Shown here in pieces: positions 51,602 through 60,103 of a stretch of 64,000 nt of DNA. The notes beneath the pieces are model-generated. The model did no database searches and had not been told where the DNA came from. It saw only the letters and a program-made list of their open reading frames with translations. Numbering within the stretch: position 1 is the stretch's first letter; every line of letters begins with the position of its first letter. A program made the position numbers and the translations under genes. The stretch is taken from assembly GCA_963717955.1 (NCBI GenBank), contig CAVQXR010000001.1, positions 744,001 to 808,000 on the forward strand, given 5' to 3'. This DNA comes from CAVQXR01 sp963717955. Its GTDB lineage: Bacteria; Actinomycetota; Thermoleophilia; Gaiellales; Gaiellaceae.

Positions 51602-54181
51602 GTGCGCACGAGTCACGAGCTCCGCGAGGGCTACCTTCGCTTCTTCGAGACCAGGGGCCACGAGCGCCGGCCGTCGGCATCCCTCGTCCCCGCCACCTAC
51701 GACCCGTCGGTTCTGCTGACGACGGCCGGCATGCAGCCCCTCAAGCCGTACTTCCTCGGGCTCGAGCAGGCGCCACATCCGAGGCTCACGACCGTGCAGA
51801 AGTGCTTCCGCACGACCGACATCGACTCGGTGGGCCTCACGGCCCGGCACCTGACGTTCTTCGAGATGCTCGGGAACTTCTCGTTCGGCGACTACTTCAA
51901 GGACCGGGCGATCGAGCTGGCCTGGGAGTTCGTCACGGAGCACATGCGCTTCGCGCCCGAGCAGCTCTGGGCGACGGTCTTCGCGGGCGATCCGGAGCTC
52001 GGGATCGGCGAGGACGCGGTCGCCATCGACGGCTGGATGCGGATGGGCCTGCCGGCAGACCGGATCCGTGGCCTTCCGCGCTCGGAGAACTTCTGGCAGG
52101 CGGGCTCCGTCGGGCCCTGCGGGCCATGCTCCGAGCTGTACTTCGATCGCGGCGGGGGACACGGCTGCGGCCGCGCCGACTGCGCGCCCGGATGCGACTG
52201 CGATCGCTTCCTCGAGTTCTGGAATCTCGTCTTCATGGAGTTCGACCTCGACGAGGGGGGGAGGCTCACGCCGCTCCCGCGACAGAACATCGACACCGGG
52301 CTCGGCGTCGAGCGCGGGGCGGCGCTGCTCCAGGGCGTGCACTCCGTGTACGAGACGGACGGGTTCGCCGCGATCATGGAGTGGGTCGCCGCCGAGACGG
52401 GAACTCGCTACGGCGAGTCCGACGAAGCCACGAAGGCATACCGGGTGCTCGCCGATCACGGGCGGGCGATGACGTTCCTCGCCGCGGACGGGGTCACGCC
52501 CGGCAACGAGGGCCGCGGTTACGTGATGCGCCGGGTCGTCCGCCGGGCGATCCAGCACGGCGCCCGGATCGGCCTCGAGCGATTCGTACCGCGCCTGGCC
52601 GACGTCGTCGTCGAGCTCATGGGTGCGTCGTACCCGGAGCTGCGCGAGCATCGCAACGAGATCCGGCGCGTGCTCGCGGCCGAGGAGGAGCGGTTCAACC
52701 AGACGCTCTCGACCGGGATGCGACTCTTCGAAGATGTACTGGCCGGCAGCCCGGGCGGGATCTCGGGAGACGACGCGTTCCGCCTGCACGACACCTACGG
52801 GTTCCCACTCGAGCTCACGCGGGAGCTCGCGCTCGAACGCGGCCTCCCGGTCGACGAGGACCGGTTCGAGATGCTCATGGGAGCGCAGCGCGAACGCTCC
52901 CGCAGCGGCAAGGGGAGCGAGCTCGAGCGGGCTGCGGAGTTCGCTCGCGGGGCCGGTTTCACGACCGTCTTCCTCGGCTACGAGAAGACGGAGGTGCTCA
53001 CCCAGATCGGGGCGCTCCAGGAGCTCGAGAACGGCCTGTTCCTGGCGAAGCTGCGCGAGTCCCCGTTCTATCCCGACGGCGGCGGCCAGATCAGCGATCA
53101 GGGGCACCTCGAGCGGGAGCCCGGCGAGCGCGCCGACGTCGTTCAGGCATTCAGGTTCGGCGACGACCAGACGCTGCTCCTGCGCGGTACGGGCTTTGCC
53201 GCCGGCGATCGCGTGACGGCGGTCGTTCCGTGGGCGGTGCGCTTCCCCACCGCCGCGAATCACACGGCGACGCACCTACTCCACCGCGCGCTTCGCGAGA
53301 CGCTCGGCGAGCACGTGAAGCAGGCCGGGTCCGCCGTCCGACCGGACAAGCTGCGCTTCGACTTCACACACGACGGCCCGCTCACGCGAGAGGAGCGCGA
53401 GCTGGTCGAGCGCCGCGTGAACGAGAAGGTGTTCGCGAACCTGCCCGTTCACACGTTCGAGACACCGATCGGCGAGGCGCAGCGCCTGGGGGCGACGATG
53501 CTGTTCGGCGAGAAGTACGGCGACATCGTCCGCATCGTCGAGGTGGGATCCGGAGACGCCGCCTTCTCCCGTGAGCTCTGCGGCGGGACCCACGTCCGGT
53601 CGACCGCGGAGATCGGAGCGTTCAAGATCCTCTCCGAGAGCTCCGTCGGTGCGGCGACCCGCCGGATCGAGGCGGTGACGTCGGGCGCCGCCGCCAGCTA
53701 CCTGTTCGAGCAGGAGCGGGAAGCCGCCCGCCTCAGGGAGGAGCTGGAGGGGGAGCGGAAGGCCTGGGCACGCCTCGAGCGTCAGCTTCGTGCGGGAGGC
53801 GGACAGGCCGACGAGCTTCTCGCCCGCCTCCTGGAGGGCGCCGAGGATGCGGGCGGCGTGACGGTCGTGGTCGGGACGGCGGGCGAGATCGAGGCCGACG
53901 CGTTGCTCGACCTCTCCGATCGAGTGAAGCAGAAGGCCGGGCAGGCCGCAGTCGTGCTCGGCGGTACGGAGGACGGCCGGGTCCACCTCGTCGCGAACTT
54001 CTCCGACGCGGCGGTCGCGCGCGGGGCCGAGGCGGGAGGCGTGATCAGGGAGATCGCCGCGCTCGTCGGCGGCGGGGGAGGGGGCCGGCCGACGCTCGCA
54101 CGAGCCGGCGGCAAGGATCCGACCCGCCTCGCCGACGCGCTCGAGCGTGCCCGAGCGGTGCTCGTCGACCATCTCCGCTAG
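51602..54181 (+). CDS. alaS: Alanyl-tRNA synthetase
   Basis: 859 residues from GTG 51602 (VRTSHELREGYLRFFETRGH). Catalytic core: LTTAGMQPLKPYFLG, KCFRTTDIDSVGLTARHLTF, FEMLGNFSFGDYFK, NIDTGLGVERGAALLQG. The editing domain has the zinc HxxxH in NHTATHLLHRALRETLGEHV and CGGTHVRSTAEIGAFKI. The C-terminal oligomerisation domain follows with GGGGGRPTLARAGGKDP. Charges tRNA-Ala and clears Ser/Gly mischarging. It is followed by a 12-bp-stem terminator, so it does not run into ruvX. Confidence 0.97.
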   Translation: MRTSHELREGYLRFFETRGHERRPSASLVPATYDPSVLLTTAGMQPLKPYFLGLEQAPHPRLTTVQKCFRTTDIDSVGLTARHLTFFEMLGNFSFGDYFKDRAIELAWEFVTEHMRFAPEQLWATVFAGDPELGIGEDAVAIDGWMRMGLPADRIRGLPRSENFWQAGSVGPCGPCSELYFDRGGGHGCGRADCAPGCDCDRFLEFWNLVFMEFDLDEGGRLTPLPRQNIDTGLGVERGAALLQGVHSVYETDGFAAIMEWVAAETGTRYGESDEATKAYRVLADHGRAMTFLAADGVTPGNEGRGYVMRRVVRRAIQHGARIGLERFVPRLADVVVELMGASYPELREHRNEIRRVLAAEEERFNQTLSTGMRLFEDVLAGSPGGISGDDAFRLHDTYGFPLELTRELALERGLPVDEDRFEMLMGAQRERSRSGKGSELERAAEFARGAGFTTVFLGYEKTEVLTQIGALQELENGLFLAKLRESPFYPDGGGQISDQGHLEREPGERADVVQAFRFGDDQTLLLRGTGFAAGDRVTAVVPWAVRFPTAANHTATHLLHRALRETLGEHVKQAGSAVRPDKLRFDFTHDGPLTREERELVERRVNEKVFANLPVHTFETPIGEAQRLGATMLFGEKYGDIVRIVEVGSGDAAFSRELCGGTHVRSTAEIGAFKILSESSVGAATRRIEAVTSGAAASYLFEQEREAARLREELEGERKAWARLERQLRAGGGQADELLARLLEGAEDAGGVTVVVGTAGEIEADALLDLSDRVKQKAGQAAVVLGGTEDGRVHLVANFSDAAVARGAEAGGVIREIAALVGGGGGGRPTLARAGGKDPTRLADALERARAVLVDHLR

Positions 54182-54251
54182 CTCCGAGGCGGGGCCCCGC
54201 CCGAGGCAGGCGCCGCGGGGCCCGAAGCGACGTGGTCGACCGGCGCGCATC

Positions 54252-54287
54252 CCGGGAGCGCCGTCGGGCTCGGCGCTCCCGGTTTGA
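54252..54287 (+). terminator. Hairpin terminator of alaS
   Basis: A perfect 12-bp stem CCGGGAGCGCCG/CGGCGCTCCCGG (54252-54263, 54271-54282) and a 7-nt loop are followed by TTTGAG. Confidence 0.7.
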
Positions 54288-54318
54288 GGGGATGTGGGCT
54301 CGATGAGGGGCCGCCTCC

Positions 54319-56291
54319 CTATTCGCAGTTGCGAACCGCGTTCCGGCCGGCGCCGGCGTCGCACGTGTCGGTTCCCGGGCCGCCGTCCAGCCGGTCGTTG
54401 CCGTCGCCGGCCGTCACGGTGTCGTCGCCGTCACCGGCCCGGATGCGATTGTCCCCGTCGCCCGCGGCGACGGTGTCGGGGCCCGGGCCGGCCGCGATCC
54501 GGTCGCTCCCCGGCCCGGTCGTGAGCGTGTCGTGCCCGAATCCACCGCGGACGAGGTCGCGGGCCGCCCCGGTCTCGATGGTGTCGTGACCGCTACCGCC
54601 GTTCGCCGCATCGATCCCGCCGTGCGTTGTGATCCGGTCACTGCCCGGCCCGCCGCAGATCACGTCGTCTCCGCCCAGACCGTCGATGACGTCGTTGCCC
54701 CGCCGACCGCGAATGACGTCGTCTCCCGGCGTCCCGAGGATCGTGTCGTCGCCCAGGGTGCCGACGATGGTGGGCACGAGGCTGCAGAGCGAGGTCAGCA
54801 CGGGCTCCGCGATGGCGACGTTGACGGTGCCGGTGGACGTGGCGAGCCCGTCGGAGACCAGATAGGTGAACGTATCGGCGCCGTGGAAGCCGACGACCGG
54901 GGTGTACCGGATCCCACCGGTCCCGGGCCCACCGACGATCAGCTCCGCAGAACCGTTCGCGGGCGTGCCGATCGAGACCACCGCGAGCGCCTGTCCCGCT
55001 TCGTCCGCGGGGCCGGGACTGTCGTTCGCGAGCACGTCGATCGACACGGAGCCGCCCTCTCCGACGATCGCGAGATCGCTTCTGGCAATGGGTGGATCGT
55101 TGACGGCGGCGACCGTCACGACCAGCTCGGACAGGTCGACCCCTCCGTGCCCGTCGGCGACCGTGACCTCGACCATGTCCATCCCGTTGAAGTCGGCATC
55201 GGGCGCGTAGATGACGCCGCTTCCGTCCGGCGCGACGGAAGCCACCCCGTTCTCCGCCCCTTCCGCCGCGACGACGAGCAGCGGGTCGCCGTCGACATCG
55301 GCGTCGTTCGCGAGCACCGCGATCGTCGCGGGAATGTCCTCGGACGTCTCCACGGCATCGTCCTCGACCTCCGGGTCGTCGTTCATCGCCACGACGCTGA
55401 TCCCGACCGTACCGGTTGCGGTTCCGCCACGGCCGTCCGTGACCACGTAGATGAAGGAATCCACCCCGGAGAAATCGACGTCGGGCACGTAGACGACGGC
55501 TCCGCCCCCGGGTGAGATCGTCACGTCGCCGTCGGTGGCGTCCGACACCGACTCGACCGACAGCGTGTCGCCGTCGATGTCGGTGTCGTTCGCAAGGATG
55601 CTGACGCTCGTCCCCTCGGAGTCCTCCACCACCTGGATCGTGTCATCGGCGGCCACCGGGGAGTGATTCGGGCCCTCAACGGTCTGGTCGACGGCGTGCT
55701 GGCCCAGCCCGTCGAAGGTGTCGACAGGCAGCCCGAGCCACTCTGGCGAGGGGTCGAAGGCGTTCGTGCCGTCCGTGTCGCCGCCCTGTACGGACGGCTT
55801 CCGGCGGAGCGTGTGATCGGCGGTGAGGGTGTCGCCGGAGCCCCACGCCGCGCCAGGATCCACGCCGATCTGGCCGATCACGTCCACGATCGTGCCACCG
55901 TGGCGAAGCGCGACCGCATCGTTTCCGTTCCAGAGGAAGTTGGCGGTCAGCTGGTCGGCGACCGCGAGCAGGGCAGGATCCGACGCGCTGCGGGCGAGCA
56001 CGAATGCGTCGTCGGCCGCGACCGTGCCGGCGAGAGCGATCGTGGCCGTTGCCGTCGGGCTTCCGTTCGCGAAGATCTGGACGTCATACGCCCCTGTCAG
56101 GTCGACCGCGCCCGGCGTCCCGTTGAAGAGTTCGAGCGCCTTGTTGCTGGCCGAGCCCTCGACGTACTCCGAGATGAACAGGTCGGTCGGTGCTGCGCGG
56201 GCGGCGGGGGGAAAAGCCCGACCGAGAGGGCGAGCCAGCCTGCAAGGACGGGCGGGACGAGGTGCAGCAGGGTGCGTTCGTAACGTCGCAA
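54319..56291 (-). CDS. Secreted surface protein: lamin-tail domain, cadherin-like/Ig repeats, RTX calcium-binding repeats (frame break at a G tract)
   Basis: About 657 codons. TTG 56291 with GAAGGAGG upstream opens a signal peptide (LRRYERTLLHLVPPVLAGWL, ALSVGLFP). The frame then shifts at a run of six G (56206-56211; six C on the coding strand), after which the mature protein reads DLFISEYVEGSASNKALELF, a lamin-tail domain. Next come four tandem cadherin-like/VCBS domains with VLANDxDxDGDxL signatures near residues 150-400. The C-terminal ~170 residues carry repeated GGxGxDxI calcium-binding nonapeptides (GDDTILGTPGDDVIRGRRGN). Length is 3n+2, i.e. one base short or two extra. Likely exported, Ca2+-folded and adhesive. 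Confidence 0.75.
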
Positions 56292-56325
56292 CGGAGTGCC
56301 TCCTTCTTCGTGAACGGGATGCACC

Positions 56326-56508
56326 TCACGATCGCGAGGAAGAGCGCACGAGTGGGTCACGCAGTGTCAGGAGGCACGGCCGACTTCGTGTCAGGACCGT
56401 GCCGAGGGCAGCGACGGGTCGGCGGACCGCTCCGGGCTGCTTCAGGCCGGCGAGCAGCCAGAGAAGGCTCAGCAGTGTGACTGCCGTGGTTCGCTGCACA
56501 CCGGTCAT
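56326..56508 (-). CDS. Possible small hydrophobic protein, 60 residues
   Basis: An ATG-initiated frame MTGVQRTTAVTLLSLLWLLA with one hydrophobic helix and a basic tail lies directly upstream of the surface-protein gene on the same strand. There is no clear ribosome site or family. Otherwise 56292-56661 shows no gene. Confidence 0.2.
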   Translation of the reverse strand: MTGVQRTTAVTLLSLLWLLAGLKQPGAVRRPVAALGTVLTRSRPCLLTLRDPLVRSSSRS

Positions 56509-56649
56509 CGGATCCCCAGTCGACGTTCCCGGCGACCGCCTTGTAACACGCCGTACCCCGGAGTGGGGAGGACCGAGTCCCTCGAACGGGTGAGTTGCAT
56601 CCGAGAATCCCCCTTCCGGGGAGGCGAAAGGCCCCGTGGGGCGCCTCGG

Positions 56650-56655
56650 TACACT
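56650..56655 (+). promoter_or_regulatory. -10 hexamer TACACT, leaderless-type
   Basis: TACACT lies 6 nt before GTG 56662 of ruvX. Confidence 0.5.
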
Positions 56656-56661
56656 GAGCCG

Positions 56662-57063
56662 GTGAAGGTCCTCGCGCTCGATTACGGGTCGGCGCGCACC
56701 GGCGTCGCCGTCTCGGACGAGACGGGCACCGTGGCGCGTCCCCTGTGCGTCGTCGGCCGTGTCCGGAAGCCCGAGAACCTTCGGCGGATCGCCTCCCTGG
56801 CGGCCGAGCACGGGGTTGAGCGGATCGTCGTCGGCCTCCCGCTGACCCCGAGCGGCGCCCGCGGCGGTCAGGCGGCCGAGACCGAGGTGTTCGTTTCCGA
56901 GCTGCGATCGATCACGGAGCTTCCCGTCGACACGTTCGACGAGCGGTTCACGACGCGGCTCGCGACGCGCAGAAACGGAAACCCGGGCGGAGCGCCCGAG
57001 GATGCCGTCGCGGCAGCCTTCCTGCTGACCGACTTCCTCACGTGGACGAGCAACCGCGGCTGA
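56662..57063 (+). CDS. ruvX: Pre-16S rRNA nuclease / Holliday junction resolvase-like (RuvX/YqgF)
   Basis: 133 residues from GTG 56662 (MKVLALDYGSARTGVAVSDE). RNase-H-like fold with Asp in LALDYGSARTG, Glu in AAETEVFVSEL and acidic residues in PVDTFDERFTTRLA and APEDAVAAAFLL. It matures the 5' end of 16S rRNA in bacteria. It overlaps mltG by 22 bp. The order alaS-ruvX-mltG-aroE is conserved in actinobacteria, which fixes the identity. Confidence 0.93.
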   Translation: MKVLALDYGSARTGVAVSDETGTVARPLCVVGRVRKPENLRRIASLAAEHGVERIVVGLPLTPSGARGGQAAETEVFVSELRSITELPVDTFDERFTTRLATRRNGNPGGAPEDAVAAAFLLTDFLTWTSNRG

Positions 57064-58004
57064 GCGTCGTCTCGGCCGAACCGCCGCCCGAACGGCCGAG
57101 GCGAGGCCGGCGGTCGGGTCGAGGACATTTGCCTGCGGCGATCGTGGGCGCGGCGGTGGGTGTCGCGGCGATCGTCGTCATCGCCCTCCTGCTCCGCAGC
57201 GGTGACGGCGGCGAGGCGGCCGCCACGACGGGCGCGGCGCTGACCACGACCGCGCCTCCGGAGCTGAAGATCGTGTTCCCCGAGGGCTTCACGAGACGGG
57301 AGATGGCCGGCCGGATCGCTGCGGTGAACACCATCGCGGCGGAGGAGCGCGGCCTTGAGACCGCGTTGCAGCCGAAGCAGTATCGGGCATTGACTTCACG
57401 CTCGAAGCTGCCCGGCACGTTCGCGGGGGACGGCGAGGCCCGCCCGCTCGAGGGCTTCCTCTTCCCGGCCACCTATTCGTTCACGCCCGACACGACGACC
57501 GAGGAGCTCGTGAACCTGCAGCTCGATGCGTTCGAGAACGCCTGGACCCAGATCGACCTGACACGCGCCGAGAAGAAGAACCTCACGCCCTACGACGTGC
57601 TGATCATCGCGTCGATGATCGAGGGCGAGGTCGTCGTACCGAAGGAACGCGCCCTCGTCGCGGCGGTGATCTACAACCGGTTGAAGGAGGGGATGCCGCT
57701 CGGGATCGACGCGACGCTCCGGTACGGCCTCGACATCCCTCCGACCGCGGCGATCACCCAGTCCCAGCTCGAGAGCGACAACCCGTACAACACCCGGAAC
57801 CGAGCGGGCCTCCCGCCGACGCCGATCGGCAACCCCGGTCTCGCGGCGATGCAGGCCGCGGCCCATCCTGCTGATGCCGATTTCCTCTGGTTCGTGAGGA
57901 CGAAGGACTGCAAGTCGCACTTCTTCGCGCGCACCGAGGCCGAGTTTCTCGAGTTCCTGAACGGCCCGAGGTCGTTCCGCGCCGGCCCGAACGAGTGCAG
58001 CTGA
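57042..58004 (+). CDS. mltG: Endolytic murein transglycosylase MltG
   Basis: 320 residues. A basic, disordered head (ERPRRGRRSGRGHLP) and one membrane helix (AAIVGAAVGVAAIVVIALLL) anchor it to the membrane. The periplasmic-side domain has EGFLFPATYSFTPDTTTEEL, the catalytic Glu in SMIEGEVVVPKERALVAAVI, YNRLKEGMPLGIDATLRYGL and NRAGLPPTPIGNPGLAAMQA. It cleaves nascent peptidoglycan and sets glycan length. GTG 57042 overlaps ruvX by 22 bp; aroE starts 1 bp after its stop. Confidence 0.93.
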   Translation: MDEQPRLSVVSAEPPPERPRRGRRSGRGHLPAAIVGAAVGVAAIVVIALLLRSGDGGEAAATTGAALTTTAPPELKIVFPEGFTRREMAGRIAAVNTIAAEERGLETALQPKQYRALTSRSKLPGTFAGDGEARPLEGFLFPATYSFTPDTTTEELVNLQLDAFENAWTQIDLTRAEKKNLTPYDVLIIASMIEGEVVVPKERALVAAVIYNRLKEGMPLGIDATLRYGLDIPPTAAITQSQLESDNPYNTRNRAGLPPTPIGNPGLAAMQAAAHPADADFLWFVRTKDCKSHFFARTEAEFLEFLNGPRSFRAGPNECS

Positions 58005-58005
58005 C

Positions 58006-58830
58006 GTGAGCTGTCCCGGCGCCACGACCCGCCTCGTCGGCATCGTGGGGTGGCCAGTGAGCCACTCGCTCTCGCCGCTGATGCAGAACGCCGCGTTCGC
58101 GGCGGCGGGGCTCGACTGGGTCTATGTTGCGCTGCCGGTCGAGCACGAGCGTCTGGGGGAGGCGGTGCGCGGGCTCGCTGCGCTCGGTTTCGCGGGCGCG
58201 AACGTGACGATCCCCCACAAGACCGCGGTGCTTCCCTACTGCGACGTGGTCGACGGCGTCGCGGAGCGGGCGGCATCGGTGAACACGCTCGTGATCGACG
58301 ACGGGAGGGTGCTCGGCTCGAGCACGGACGGGCTCGCCGTCACAAGCGTCCTCGCCGCGGGCGATTCGCACGTGCTCATGGTCGGCACCGGCGGCGCCGC
58401 ACAGGCTGTCGCCGTCGCGCTGCTCGAGGCCGGGGCCGCACGCGTAACCGTCGCGGGCCGGCGCTCCGAGGGCGTCGACGCGCTCGTCAGGTTTCTCGTC
58501 GAGGGGTTCCCGGGTGCCCGCGTGGACGCGACGGCCGGATGGCCGCGAGAGCTGCCCGAGGCTGACATCGTCGTGAACGCGACGCCGGTCAAGGACCGGC
58601 CCGTCGTGGAGCCTCTGGCCCACCAGCAGGTGGTGGACCTCGCGTATCGTCCGGACGCGCGACCGACCGCGCTCGTCCTCGCGGCCGCTGCGGCCGGCTG
58701 CCCGGTGGTCGTCGACGGCCTCGACGTGCTCGTCGCTCAGGGCGCGGCCTCGTTCGAACGCTGGACCGGGATACCGGCACCGACCGAGGCGATGCGTGCG
58801 GCGATTCGCGGCGCCCGGCGCCCGGACTAG
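58006..58830 (+). CDS. aroE: Shikimate dehydrogenase
   Basis: 274 residues from GTG 58006. Substrate domain: GIVGWPVSHSLSPLMQNAAF, GANVTIPHKTAVLPYCD with the catalytic Lys, SSTDGLAVTSVLA with the catalytic Asp (the usual N-T-D reads S-T-D). NADP domain: VLMVGTGGAAQAVAVALLEA, VTVAGRRSE. Closing YRPDARPTALV and GLDVLVAQGAASFERWTG. Reduces 3-dehydroshikimate to shikimate. First of four aro genes in this run; tightly coupled to mltG. Confidence 0.94.
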   Translation: MSCPGATTRLVGIVGWPVSHSLSPLMQNAAFAAAGLDWVYVALPVEHERLGEAVRGLAALGFAGANVTIPHKTAVLPYCDVVDGVAERAASVNTLVIDDGRVLGSSTDGLAVTSVLAAGDSHVLMVGTGGAAQAVAVALLEAGAARVTVAGRRSEGVDALVRFLVEGFPGARVDATAGWPRELPEADIVVNATPVKDRPVVEPLAHQQVVDLAYRPDARPTALVLAAAAAGCPVVVDGLDVLVAQGAASFERWTGIPAPTEAMRAAIRGARRPD

Positions 58831-58833
58831 GCT
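58828..58833 (+). promoter_or_regulatory. -10 hexamer TAGGCT, leaderless-type
   Basis: TAGGCT overlaps the aroE stop and lies 6 nt before GTG 58840 of aroC. Confidence 0.4.
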
Positions 58834-58839
58834 GTTCGC

Positions 58840-59952
58840 GTGAGTCTCACGCTGACAACCGCGGGTGAATCCCACGGCCCGGCGCTCGTCGCCGTCGTCA
58901 CGGGCCTGCCGGCCGGCCTCGTGCTCGATCGCCAGGCGATCGACCACGATCTCCGGCGCCGCCAGCAGGGGTATGGACGGAGCCCTCGCCAGAAGCTCGA
59001 GTCCGACGAGGTCGAGGTCCTGTCCGGGCTCCGCCACGGTCGCACACTGGGCACTCCACTCACGCTCGTCGTGCGCAACCGCGACCACCGAAACTGGACG
59101 TGGGGGATGAGCCCGTGGCCGCCCGAAGGCGAACCTCACGGGAAGGGCACGAAGCCCGTGACGCTCCCCCGGCCGGGCCACGCCGATCTCGCCGGCGTGA
59201 TGAAGTACGACCTCCCCGATGTCCGCGATGCGCTCGAGCGCGCAAGTGCCCGCCACACGGCGCCGATCGTGGCCGGCGGCGCCGTCGCCAAGGCGCTCCT
59301 CGGGACGCTTGGCGCCGCCGTGACGAGCTCTGTCGCGGAGGTCGGAGGCGTCAGCGGCGAGGATCCGATCAGAGAGGCCATCGACGACGCGAGGAAGGAC
59401 CGGGACACGCTCGGCGGGACGGTCGAGGTCAGGGTCAGCGGCTTGCCGCCCGGCCTCGGCTCGTACGCGACGAAGGACGACCGCCTCGACGCACGACTGG
59501 CCTGGACGCTCATGGGCACGCAGGCGGTCAAGAGTGTCGAGATCGGGGAGGGGCTCGATCTCGCACGTACACGCGGATCGGCTGCGCACGACGAGATCTT
59601 CCGCGACGAGGGCGGCTTCTTCCGGGAGACGAACCATGCGGGAGGCCTGGAAGGGGGGATGACGAACGGAGAGGAGCTCGTCGTTCGAGCCGCGATGAAG
59701 CCCCTTCCGACGTTGATGCGGCCGCTTCGCTCCGTCGACCTCGGGACACACGAGCCCGCCCAGGCGCTCGTCGAGCGCTCGGATGTGAGCGCAGTCGAGG
59801 CGCTCGCCGTGATCGCGGAGGCGGTCGTCGCGTTCGAGCTCGCCCGCGCCGCACGGGAGAAGTTCGGCGGCGACTCGATCGGAGACTTCGTCGCGGCCCA
59901 CCGCGCATACCTCGATCGGCTCGCCTGGTCGCCGCGGGCCAGCAGCCCCTGA
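58840..59952 (+). CDS. aroC: Chorismate synthase
   Basis: 370 residues. It has the three family signatures: TLTTAGESHGPALVAVVTGL, the middle YGRSPRQKLESDEVEVLSGL with RDHRNWTW, and the C-terminal GFFRETNHAGGLEGGMTNGE with AAMKPLPTL. Converts 5-enolpyruvylshikimate-3-phosphate to chorismate with reduced FMN. GTG 58840 lies 9 bp past aroE. Complete, no frame breaks. Confidence 0.96.
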   Translation: MSLTLTTAGESHGPALVAVVTGLPAGLVLDRQAIDHDLRRRQQGYGRSPRQKLESDEVEVLSGLRHGRTLGTPLTLVVRNRDHRNWTWGMSPWPPEGEPHGKGTKPVTLPRPGHADLAGVMKYDLPDVRDALERASARHTAPIVAGGAVAKALLGTLGAAVTSSVAEVGGVSGEDPIREAIDDARKDRDTLGGTVEVRVSGLPPGLGSYATKDDRLDARLAWTLMGTQAVKSVEIGEGLDLARTRGSAAHDEIFRDEGGFFRETNHAGGLEGGMTNGEELVVRAAMKPLPTLMRPLRSVDLGTHEPAQALVERSDVSAVEALAVIAEAVVAFELARAAREKFGGDSIGDFVAAHRAYLDRLAWSPRASSP

Positions 59953-60103
59953 CGCCCGTCGCGATGGCCCTCGTCGCACTCCGATCCAGCTCCCGCGGGC
60001 ATGCCCCCACCCTGGGTGGGGTCCCACGATCCCACCCGGCGCTCGGAGCTGCGGAATCGAGCCTAACCGGGTCAGGCGCACGGGATCGTCGCGATGTGCG
60101 CCG

